In this document: piece after piece, positions 1-5,423 of the stretch
Layout of the letters: every line of letters starts with the position of its first letter
Numbering within the stretch: position 1 is the first letter of the stretch
From: Candidatus Woesearchaeota archaeon
GTDB taxonomy: Archaea > Nanobdellota > Nanobdellia > SCGC-AAA011-G17 > GW2011-AR20
DNA: 7,026 bases
Direction: 5' to 3'
NCBI GenBank assembly: GCA_018302725.1
Contig: JAGVZJ010000031.1
Location: forward strand, 1-7,026
Program-made: the position numbers and the translations under genes
Notes under the pieces: model-generated
Seen by the model: the letters and a program-made list of their open reading frames with translations, nothing else
Told to the model about the DNA's origin: nothing
Database searches by the model: none

Positions 1-707
1 ATCAAAAATTTATTGATGTTAAGGTAATTTTTTGTATAAATAGTTTTGCTTTTTAAATTTTCAATCAGCCAAGATTTTTTTCTAGGATGTGTAAACCCAA
101 TTAATTTAGCATACATATAGTAAAAAGGTGCTCTTATTATAATAAGAAAAGAGCTATTACTCGAGGAAAAACCGTTTTTCCTTTCTACGGCCTTTACTTC
201 TTTCATCTTAGTAATTATACCGTGTTTCAATAAAAAGCTCTGAAATCCAAGAACCAAATCCCTACTACTAACTTCCAAAGCAATTTTCTTACCATTCTTG
301 GCTATAACTCCATCCCCATCCATAACTCCGAGCCAGAAATATTTCTCTAACTTAGAATCTTTATAAATCAAAGGAATTTTGATGGAATAAGTTTTAGGAC
401 CGGGGTTGATGTTGAATTCTTCTTTAAATAACCTCTCTAAAGTTTCATTTTTAAAATTTAGAACATACTTATTTTTCCTTTTCCTTAAGTTTGGAAGCTT
501 AACTAAAAGCTGCTTCTCTATTAAAGCCTTTAAATTAGAAAGAAATTCATAAGAGTATTTTAGTTCTTTTTCTTCTGAGTAGCCATCAGAAAACTCAAAT
601 CTACAAGTGCCTGCTCTTTTGTCATGATAAAAACACCCATCAGCTGCAAAATAACCCATAAAGTAAGAAAATGTTTTGGAGTTTATTAGACTAGTATCTT
701 TAGTCAT
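1..707 (-). CDS. LAGLIDADG homing endonuclease-like protein (3' end beyond window)
   Basis: The minus-strand frame is open from position 722 to the left edge with no stop, giving about 235 residues from the ATG at 705-707. Two LAGLIDADG-type motifs are visible: YFMGYFAADG at residues 15-24 and YFWLGVMDGDG at 123-133. Each ends in the acidic residue that binds metal in this family, and the spacing of about 110 residues is that of single-chain, two-motif enzymes. A basic stretch (THPRKKSWL) lies near the visible C-terminus. Family members cut long DNA sites or, as maturases, assist intron splicing. No host intron or intein is seen around it, so it looks free-standing. I chose the ATG at 707 because a TATA-like CTTATAAAT lies about 25 nt upstream, which suits a leaderless transcript. 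An in-frame ATG at 720-722 would add five residues. The family call is firm; target and activity are unknown. Confidence 0.8.
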   Translation of the reverse strand, partial: MTKDTSLINSKTFSYFMGYFAADGCFYHDKRAGTCRFEFSDGYSEEKELKYSYEFLSNLKALIEKQLLVKLPNLRKRKNKYVLNFKNETLERLFKEEFNINPGPKTYSIKIPLIYKDSKLEKYFWLGVMDGDGVIAKNGKKIALEVSSRDLVLGFQSFLLKHGIITKMKEVKAVERKNGFSSSNSSFLIIIRAPFYYMYAKLIGFTHPRKKSWLIENLKSKTIYTKNYLNINKFL

Positions 708-727
708 AGAAAGATAATACATATTAA

Positions 728-737
728 ATTTATAAGC
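728..737 (-). promoter_or_regulatory. Possible TATA box for the endonuclease-like gene
   Basis: Read on the minus strand this is GCTTATAAAT, an archaeal TATA-like element. It is centred about 25 nt before the ATG at 705-707, which would place transcription initiation at or next to the start codon. This is pattern-based only. Confidence 0.4.
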
Positions 738-800
738 CTTGTGTGTGAAATCATACTGTGGACTAGTGAGTGTAAAGTATATATTAGAGTATTATAATAA

Positions 801-811
801 AATTTAATAAA
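801..811 (+). promoter_or_regulatory. Possible TATA box for rtcA
   Basis: The A/T-rich stretch AATTTAATAAA is centred about 29 bp before the rtcA ATG. It would fit a transcript starting a few bases before the start codon. The whole 723-834 gap is AT-rich and holds the divergent promoter region between the endonuclease-like gene and rtcA, so the exact box is uncertain. Confidence 0.3.
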
Positions 812-834
812 GGGACTGTAAGATTTATTTAAAG

Positions 835-1857
835 ATGATAACAATAAACGGAGATATTCATGAAGGCGGTGGATCAATAGTCAGAATAGCTTGCGCTCTT
901 TCTACCTTAACTAAGAAACCGGTAAGAATAACAAACATAAGAGAAAACAGGGAAAAGAAAGGACTAATGGAACAGCATTACCAAGGAATTAAATCTCTCG
1001 CCAAATTATGTAATGCAGAGACAAAAGGAGTTGAGATCGGAAGTAGAGAAATAGAGTTCATCCCACATGATATAACCAAGAAACAGTTGAAAGTTGAAAT
1101 AAGAACCGCAGGAAGCACCTGTTTAGTTCTGCAATCTTTAATGATGCCATGTTTATTCTTAAAGCATAATATGCAGGTAAAGATAAAGGGTGGAGCAACA
1201 TTTAATGAAAAAGCCCCAAATATTTTTTATTTTACAGATGTCTTATTCCCTGTTTTAAAGAAAATAGGGTTTAATCTTGATATAGGCATAATAAAACACG
1301 GATTTTTTCCAAAAGGAGGAGCAAATTTAATTTTTAGGTCTAAACCATTTGCTAAACTAAACAATCTTTACCTAGACACACAGGGAGTATTAAACAAAGT
1401 TACTGGAATTTCTGTTGCAACTATAGACTTAAAAAAAGCAAAGGTAGCAGAAAGACAAGCATTGAGTGCTGAAAAAGTGCTTGGCAGCAATTTAGATTGC
1501 CCAATCAGCATAGGCACACAATATATAAGCTCTCTAAGTACAGGCTCAGGAATCCTATTAAAGGCCCACTGCCCAGACTATATTCTTGCAGGAGATGCCC
1601 TTGGAGCAAAAGGAAAGTATAGCGAAAAAGTCGGAGAGGAAGCTGCAACAAATTTATTAAAGCAAATACTCTCAAAAGCAACAGTTGATGAATACTTAGC
1701 TGACCAGTTAATTCCCTATTTGGCCATGACAGAAGAATCAATTATAAAAACTCCAAGAATCACAGAGCATCTAAAAACTAATATTCATATAGTTAAAAAA
1801 TTTATAGATTGCAATATCACCATAAAAGGAAAATTGATTGAAATAAAGAAAGCTTAA
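835..1857 (+). CDS. rtcA: RNA 3'-terminal phosphate cyclase RtcA
   Basis: RtcA converts an RNA 3'-phosphate into a 2',3'-cyclic phosphate using ATP, through a covalent enzyme-AMP on histidine, and acts in the cytoplasm in RNA end repair or processing. The 340 residues match the usual 330-345 of the family. Visible signatures are EGGGSIVR at 10-17, QHYQGIKSLAKLCNAE with the following GSRE (about 47-72), TAGSTCLVLQ at 91-100, a KGGA variant of the usual glycine-rich turn after HGFFP, EYLADQL at 286-292, and EHLKTNI, whose His312 aligns with the catalytic histidine near the C-terminus of E. coli RtcA (His309). All key elements therefore look intact. It is divergent from the endonuclease-like gene and 24 bp ahead of the next plus-strand gene. 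No rtcB ligase gene is in the window. Confidence 0.95.
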   Translation: MITINGDIHEGGGSIVRIACALSTLTKKPVRITNIRENREKKGLMEQHYQGIKSLAKLCNAETKGVEIGSREIEFIPHDITKKQLKVEIRTAGSTCLVLQSLMMPCLFLKHNMQVKIKGGATFNEKAPNIFYFTDVLFPVLKKIGFNLDIGIIKHGFFPKGGANLIFRSKPFAKLNNLYLDTQGVLNKVTGISVATIDLKKAKVAERQALSAEKVLGSNLDCPISIGTQYISSLSTGSGILLKAHCPDYILAGDALGAKGKYSEKVGEEAATNLLKQILSKATVDEYLADQLIPYLAMTEESIIKTPRITEHLKTNIHIVKKFIDCNITIKGKLIEIKKA

Positions 1858-1866
1858 ATATTTATT
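1853..1866 (+). promoter_or_regulatory. Possible TATA box for the 1882 gene
   Basis: CTTAAATATTTATT overlaps the rtcA stop codon and is centred about 23-25 bp before the ATG at 1882. This is archaeal TATA spacing and predicts an essentially leaderless transcript separate from rtcA. Confidence 0.4.
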
Positions 1867-1881
1867 GAGCATCATAAAAGT

Positions 1882-2433
1882 ATGATAATCAGACCATGTA
1901 GTTATGATCTTGCAACAGCAGTCCAAAGAATTGAGGAAGACAGAAGAATAGCATTTGGGATAATCAAGGATACAATATTTTTGCCAGAATTAGAAGAAGG
2001 ATGGCCAGAGATAGATCATTTAAATATGACGGGTCCCACCAGAGCGTATGTTAGAAGGAAAGGAAAAAATGAACACGATTACACCGGGCCTATATGGGTA
2101 AGTGAGATTAGGCTGTTTTCTAGAGTGGTAGGAGCATCTGAATATTTTAGAGAACAAGTTCTAGGTGAACCAAGTAGAATACTTCCAGATGGTGTATGGA
2201 CTAGAAGGTCATTAAGATATGATTTCTCAGTAGACCAACAACCAGAACAAGAGTCTCCTGCTCCACACATAGTCTACCTTGAGTTTAGAGGAAAAGTAGG
2301 TTCTAGTCGTAGAGTTTTTGGAAGCATAGGAGACTTAAGAGACAGAATCCTCCGCACACCGAGACTTTACAAGCATTGGTTTGATGCCCCTAATGTAGTT
2401 GCCCTCACAAGAGCTGAACTGACAAAGGAATAA
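1882..2433 (+). CDS. Unrecognised arginine-rich protein
   Basis: I do not recognise this 183-residue protein. It has no signal peptide, membrane segment or Walker motif that I can see. It contains several tryptophans in ordered-looking segments (for example GPIWVSEIRLF and PDGVWTRRSLRYDF), then a Q/E/P-rich linker (about 128-136) and a further mixed alpha/beta-looking segment, so it is probably a folded soluble protein. Its composition stands out: about 22 Arg against 6 Lys, while the flanking proteins are lysine-rich. Most Arg codons are AGA/AGG. That could reflect nucleic-acid binding or a different evolutionary origin. The start is supported by a TATA-like box about 25 bp upstream. The stop lies 9 bp before the next ATG, so the two genes are probably co-transcribed. 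Confidence 0.75.
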   Translation: MIIRPCSYDLATAVQRIEEDRRIAFGIIKDTIFLPELEEGWPEIDHLNMTGPTRAYVRRKGKNEHDYTGPIWVSEIRLFSRVVGASEYFREQVLGEPSRILPDGVWTRRSLRYDFSVDQQPEQESPAPHIVYLEFRGKVGSSRRVFGSIGDLRDRILRTPRLYKHWFDAPNVVALTRAELTKE

Positions 2434-2442
2434 TTCTACTAA

Positions 2443-3162
2443 ATGACACTCCAAGAAATAGCTGATGATATTAAAGGAAAGAGGAGTTTATCAGATATAG
2501 ATGAAGTATTCTTAAAATCAAGAATCTTAGAAAGAGTTGAAACATACAAAATAGACATTAATGAGGAATTTAAGAAATTAAAAAGAAAAGACAGATACAA
2601 AGAATTCTTCAAAGATATAAGAAAAACATTAAGAAAAGTCTATGGAGTTTACAGAGAAATAAAAGAAAAAAGAAGTAAAAAAACTTATTTGGAGATACAA
2701 GAAAAAATCGGAAATTTTGATTCTGTTCTTGATATTGGCTGTGGTCTATCCCCCCTAGAGTATATCGAAATTTTTGGCAAGGATAAAACCTATTATCTTA
2801 CTGATATTAGTAAGGAAAACATAAAAGAGATCCAAAAGTATATGAAAAAGAACAAGGTTAAAGGAAAAACGTTCTTATTCAATGCTCTCGATAACTATAA
2901 TGAGAAGTTGCCAAAAACAGACGTAATATTCTTATTTAAGATGTTAGAAAGCCTGGAAACAATAGAAAAAGACTCTTCTGAAAGGCTATTCAAACAACTA
3001 AAGGCCAAGGTGATACTTGTCAGTTTCTCCAAAATAGCTCTTAGTAAAGGAGAAGGTATAAAGAAGAAAGGAAGGTCCTGGTTTAGGAGGATGCTCTCAA
3101 AAAACGGCTATTCCTTTGGAGATTTTGATTTGGAAGACGAAATCTTCTTCTTGATTAAATAA
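2443..3162 (+). CDS. Arm/Rmt (FmrO)-like 16S rRNA methyltransferase family protein
   Basis: This 239-residue protein is a class I SAM-dependent methyltransferase. A helical, very lysine-rich N-terminal part (about 1-90) precedes the SAM-binding motif VLDIGCGLSP at 95-104 and the acidic residue ending strand 2 (D121 in YYLTDIS). Later landmarks are FLFKMLESLE at about 163-172 and ILVSFSKIAL at about 191-200, then KGEG and GRSWF. The helical N-terminal extension, the GCGLSPLE-type motif I and the VSF-x-x-x-x-L...G...W order resemble ArmA/RmtB/FmrO enzymes, which make m7G at 16S rRNA position 1405 and give aminoglycoside resistance in bacteria. Archaeal relatives of this superfamily have no established substrate that I know of, so the rRNA target is inferred. 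It starts 9 bp after the previous gene and lacks an obvious promoter of its own. Confidence 0.72.
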   Translation: MTLQEIADDIKGKRSLSDIDEVFLKSRILERVETYKIDINEEFKKLKRKDRYKEFFKDIRKTLRKVYGVYREIKEKRSKKTYLEIQEKIGNFDSVLDIGCGLSPLEYIEIFGKDKTYYLTDISKENIKEIQKYMKKNKVKGKTFLFNALDNYNEKLPKTDVIFLFKMLESLETIEKDSSERLFKQLKAKVILVSFSKIALSKGEGIKKKGRSWFRRMLSKNGYSFGDFDLEDEIFFLIK

Positions 3163-3167
3163 AAAGC

Positions 3168-3185
3168 TTTAAAAGAACTTTTAAA
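3168..3185 (+). promoter_or_regulatory. Inverted repeat containing the probable tRNA TATA box
   Basis: A perfect 8-bp inverted repeat, TTTAAAAG, AA, CTTTTAAA, sits just after the stop of the methyltransferase gene and 17 bp before the first base of the tRNA. Either arm could serve as an archaeal TATA box for the tRNA (positions about -18 to -35 from G1). It is symmetric, so orientation cannot be told from the sequence. Confidence 0.5.
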
Positions 3186-3240
3186 CACACAGATTTGTAA
3201 ATGCCACGATCGCATAACCTGGTATTGCGCAGAGCTTGAA

Positions 3241-3277
3241 AGCGTGCAAGATTGCTAAGGTTATAATGACCACAGAG
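3241..3277 (+). other. Probable second tRNA intron, anticodon loop (boundaries tentative)
   Basis: If the anticodon arm is CAGAG-CTTGAAA-TCCTG, 37 nt starting at 3241 must be removed after position 37, the usual place for archaeal tRNA introns. Possible internal structure is GGTT/GACC (3259-3262 with 3268-3271). I could not build a full bulge-helix-bulge at these boundaries, and the resulting anticodon stem is imperfect. The boundaries are derived from tRNA geometry and not from a splice motif. Confidence 0.4.
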
Positions 3278-3309
3278 ATCCTGTTTCCTTCGGGATATCT
3301 GGGTTCAAA

Positions 3310-3354
3310 GCACTCTCACGATATATGCTGAAAAGCTGTGTGTGAGTATGAGAG
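3310..3354 (+). other. tRNA intron in the T-loop (position 59/60), BHB type
   Basis: The strict bulge-helix-bulge form is visible. The exon helix is GGG (3301-3303) with CCC (3356-3358). The central 4-bp helix is TTCA (3304-3307) with TGAG (3349-3352). The bulges are AAG (3308-3310) and AGT (3353-3355). The intron helix is ACTCTCAC (3312-3319) with GTGTGAGT (3340-3347), with one T-T mismatch. Cutting each bulge after its second base releases 45 nt and leaves the canonical T-loop TTCAAAT. A GCT-GAAA-AGC tetraloop hairpin (3327-3336) lies inside. Non-canonical introns of this type are known in archaea and need a broad-specificity EndA splicing endonuclease. Confidence 0.85.
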
Positions 3355-3380
3355 TCCCAGTCGTGGCGTTTACTTTTATC

Positions 3381-4091
3381 ATGAAAAAAATCCTAACTAA
3401 GGACAAAAGCATTACTTTCTATAATCCTCATTTTAAAGAATTTTTGCATCCACAATCAGGAGCCTTAGAAAGTGTTAACCAAAGATACCTAAACCATCTA
3501 AATCTAAAAGACAGAATGAAAATACTAGACATCGGCTTTGGAATAGGTTATATCTCTCTAATGATCCTTAACAAAGTAAATGCTGAAATCACAGGATTAG
3601 AATATGATAAAAGTTGTATTAATATAATGAGGTCGCTGAATCCACCCCAAGATTTAAAAAAAGCCCATGAAAAATTAAAGAAAGTAAAAGTTTTAACAGG
3701 GGATGCAAGAAAGAGTATTAAAAAACTAAAGACTAAGTTTGATTTAATAATCCTTGATGCATTTTCAACAATGAAAAACCAAGAACTTTATTCTGTTAAC
3801 TTCTTTCAAGAATTAAAAGAGAGAATGAAAAAATCTGCAGTATTAATCACTTATAACAGCTCTCCAATAGTCCGGGCAGGCTTAATTGAAGCAGGATTCA
3901 AGTTACAAAAATATAAGATAAGTAAACACGAAGAAGGAACAATAGCCTCTTTTACAAAAGAAAACCTCACAGAAAAAGACAAAAAATTGATTAGAGCTTT
4001 TGGAACCCCATTTTATGATCCAAAGTTAAAAACAAAAAAAGAAGAAATACTACCTATACAGCACACCTGTAAAGAAATTAATCTGGTCTAG
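3381..4091 (+). CDS. mnmD: MnmD/MnmC2-like tRNA wobble-uridine methyltransferase
   Basis: This 236-residue protein resembles the stand-alone MnmC2 (DUF752) methyltransferases, named MnmD, which methylate aminomethyl-(2-thio)uridine at tRNA position 34. Visible features in order are: TKDKSITFYNP (6-16), matching the family's 'T.DGS.T.Y.P' opening; HPQSGALES (23-31), matching 'H...GAL.E'; the SAM motif LDIGFGIGY (49-57); an acidic strand-2 end (E74); TGDAR (106-110); and FDLIILDAFS (120-129) with the family's DAF active-site loop followed by KNQELYS. ITYNSS and a late GTPFYDP segment also fit. I start at ATG 3381 because an upstream in-frame ATG at 3342 lies inside the tRNA intron. Only 12 nt separate it from the tRNA. 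Its 3' end overlaps a minus-strand gene by 42 bp. The exact modified nucleoside in this organism is inferred. Confidence 0.8.
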   Translation: MKKILTKDKSITFYNPHFKEFLHPQSGALESVNQRYLNHLNLKDRMKILDIGFGIGYISLMILNKVNAEITGLEYDKSCINIMRSLNPPQDLKKAHEKLKKVKVLTGDARKSIKKLKTKFDLIILDAFSTMKNQELYSVNFFQELKERMKKSAVLITYNSSPIVRAGLIEAGFKLQKYKISKHEEGTIASFTKENLTEKDKKLIRAFGTPFYDPKLKTKKEEILPIQHTCKEINLV

Positions 4092-4316
4092 TTTGTAGAA
4101 TATAAACACAATAACTAAAGCAACTATCAATATAACCACAGCTAACATGGCCATGACATAAAAGTTCATTTTCAACCAATATCTATGCTGTTTTACCTCT
4201 TTAAGGTTTTTTAACTGCAACTCTTCACTAAAAGAAATCCTGTATTTTTCTCCATCAGAGTCTATCTTATACTTCTTACCATCCTCTTCTACATATTTTA
4301 TATCTGGCATATCCAT
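4050..4316 (-). CDS. Small single-span membrane protein
   Basis: I do not recognise a named family for this 88-residue protein. The N-terminal part is soluble and charged and contains a short tandem repeat, EDGKKYKID then SDGEKYRIS (about residues 11-28). A basic stretch (about 36-49) precedes one strong transmembrane segment (about 51-74), and a short tail follows. By the positive-inside rule the N-terminal domain probably faces the cytoplasm. A TATA-like GCTTATAAAT (4331-4340 on the minus strand) suggests a transcript starting at the first or third codon, so translation may begin at ATG 4308-4310 instead of 4314-4316. Its last 42 bp are antisense to the end of the MnmD-like gene. The charged, hydrophobic and repeat organisation supports a real gene over a shadow. 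Confidence 0.7.
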   Translation of the reverse strand: MDMPDIKYVEEDGKKYKIDSDGEKYRISFSEELQLKNLKEVKQHRYWLKMNFYVMAMLAVVILIVALVIVFIFYKLDQINFFTGVLYR

Positions 4317-4330
4317 CCAATATTTAAGCG

Positions 4331-4340
4331 ATTTATAAGC
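4331..4340 (-). promoter_or_regulatory. Possible TATA box for the small membrane protein
   Basis: GCTTATAAAT on the minus strand is centred about 20-27 nt before the two candidate start codons at 4316 and 4310. A second A/T run (CTTAAATA, 4321-4328) lies between. The same GCTTATAAAT string also precedes the endonuclease-like gene at 728-737. Confidence 0.4.
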
Positions 4341-4407
4341 ATTATTATTGCGAAGTGGTTATTATAAAAAACAATAATTATTAAACAACATTATTCTTTC
4401 TAAAAAA

Positions 4408-4890
4408 ATGTTTGTTGAGCCAATTATAGCGTTTTTAGGGTTAATAGTCGGCTTTACATTAAATAGGGTTGTAAAAGAAGAATTAGAACCCGGAAAAAAA
4501 TATTTTAAAATTCTCTCACTCGCTCTTTTAGTTGTACTTATTATCCCCTCCCATTTCAATGCCTTGGTCTTGGTAGGAGCAGCAATAGGGGTTATTATAA
4601 GTATTGCAATAAAAAATCCCTACTTATATCTAGGCTTATTGACAGTAATATCTACATTCACAGGTAGATTGGCCTTAATCTCGTCTTTAGTGTTCATTTT
4701 TGGCTTATCATACTCTTCTTGGTCCCACAGAATTATAAATAAAAGATACTTATTAGAGAGCTTACTTTATTTCTTTATCCCCCTAATCCTGCTGTTTTCT
4801 AGCAGGTTTTTAGCAAATTACGATCTTTTCCTTGGAGTGGGAATCGGTGGCATTTTAGGGATAATTTCAAAAAACTTCAAAAGTTTTTAA
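4408..4890 (+). CDS. Multi-spanning membrane protein of unknown function
   Basis: This 160-residue protein is largely hydrophobic, with about five or six predicted membrane segments: about 3-20, 34-50, 52-69, 70-90, 90-105, 115-132 and a glycine-rich last span at 138-156 (some of these may merge). A short charged loop follows the first span (KEELEPGKK, about 23-31), and the C-terminus is basic (SKNFKSF). No transporter signature, protease motif or binding site is recognisable. A TATA-like TATAAAAAA lies about 40 bp upstream (4364-4372), divergent from the small membrane protein gene. Function cannot be assigned from sequence alone. Confidence 0.75.
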   Translation: MFVEPIIAFLGLIVGFTLNRVVKEELEPGKKYFKILSLALLVVLIIPSHFNALVLVGAAIGVIISIAIKNPYLYLGLLTVISTFTGRLALISSLVFIFGLSYSSWSHRIINKRYLLESLLYFFIPLILLFSSRFLANYDLFLGVGIGGILGIISKNFKSF

Positions 4891-4892
4891 AA
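4883..4892 (+). promoter_or_regulatory. Possible TATA box for the 4914 gene
   Basis: GTTTTTAAAA overlaps the stop of the membrane-protein gene and is centred about 26 bp before ATG 4914. This is the same leaderless spacing seen at 1882 and 6550. Confidence 0.4.
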
Positions 4893-4913
4893 TCCTCCCA
4901 TCAACAAAGGATT

Positions 4914-5423
4914 ATGGCAAAAGAAAAGTTTGGAATATATGTACTAGGATATAGAGAAGGAGATACTGTAAAAGGAGACGCCTATTTTTCAGGAGTAGGA
5001 TACACCCTAGAAAGAAGAGTGGATAGAAGGATATTCCCTGTAACAATCGATCTTTCCACCTGGGCTATTAAAATTTGGTTGAATAATGGTTATGGCAGAC
5101 TTACTGAATTAAGTGAAACACAAAGAGCAACCCTTTCAGAAGCTATGCAAAGACTTCGACAAAATAGGTTTAAGTTAGCTAGCCTTATAGAAAAACTAAG
5201 GGAGGATAAAACAATAAAAAGTAGAAGATTTCATGGAGTACACAGAGTAGTGATGCAAAAAGGGTATAGAGAAGAACTAGTAGAAAGGTTAATACGCAGA
5301 GGAACATTTGTTTATGGTTCAACAAACGTAGAATTTGCATTAAGAGAAGGACCAGTAACAAACGGAGGAGCATCTACCAATCCAACAGGCAAAACAAAGC
5401 AGGAGGGTAAGAAACATCAGTAA
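4914..5423 (+). CDS. Unrecognised basic protein with disordered tail
   Basis: I do not recognise this 169-residue protein. It begins MAKEKFGIYVLGYREG. A beta-looking first third contains GDAYFSGVGYTLERRVDRR, then comes a probable helical middle (about 63-100, LTELSETQRATLSEAMQRL onwards). A second basic portion (SRRFHGVHRVVMQKGYREE) is followed by a low-complexity Gly/Asn/Thr/Lys tail (about 147-169) that looks unstructured. It is basic overall (about 19 Arg and 13 Lys), with no membrane segment or cofactor motif. Its tail codons overlap the dph5 region: a Shine-Dalgarno-like AGGAGG at 5401-5406 lies within it, and its stop (5421-5423) falls just inside the proposed start of dph5, which implies translational coupling. 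Nucleic-acid binding is possible but unproven. Confidence 0.75.
   Translation: MAKEKFGIYVLGYREGDTVKGDAYFSGVGYTLERRVDRRIFPVTIDLSTWAIKIWLNNGYGRLTELSETQRATLSEAMQRLRQNRFKLASLIEKLREDKTIKSRRFHGVHRVVMQKGYREELVERLIRRGTFVYGSTNVEFALREGPVTNGGASTNPTGKTKQEGKKHQ
5401..5407 (+). promoter_or_regulatory. Strong Shine-Dalgarno sequence for dph5
   Basis: AGGAGGG lies 8-9 nt before the ATC at 5416. It is the best Shine-Dalgarno match near any start in the window; most other genes here show none. It helps to locate the dph5 start, which has no ATG, GTG or TTG. Confidence 0.6.

Larger units (their letters stand above)
3203..3368 (+). tRNA. tRNA-Ser(UGA), type II, with a T-loop intron and a probable anticodon-loop intron
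   Basis: The acceptor stem is GCCACGA (3203-3209) with TCGTGGC (3361-3367), seven perfect pairs, and G73 at 3368; CCA is not encoded. The D-arm is 3212-3228 with the GG pair in its loop. CAGAG then CTTGAAA (3230-3241) gives an anticodon loop with U33 and anticodon UGA. A long variable arm (about 3284-3298, TTCC/GGGA around TTC) and G73 agree with serine. The T-stem is CTGGG (3299-3303) with CCCAG (3356-3360). The T-loop is interrupted by a 45-nt BHB intron; splicing restores TTCAAAT. About 37 extra nt also separate the anticodon loop from the variable arm. The best 3' strand for the anticodon stem, TCCTG (3279-3283), leaves an A-C mismatch and a G-U pair, so that part is uncertain. The gene call is strong; the isotype is likely. 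Confidence 0.8.

Noticed and set aside
1505..2270. Minus-strand frames at 1505-1741 and 2079-2270
   Set aside because: They are antisense to rtcA and to the arginine-rich gene, without promoter-like sequence or a recognisable protein pattern.
3342..3380. In-frame ATG at 3342 as the start of the MnmD-like gene (13 extra residues)
   Set aside because: The ATG lies inside the T-loop intron of the tRNA and the extension crosses the T-stem and acceptor stem. The family N-terminus fits ATG 3381.
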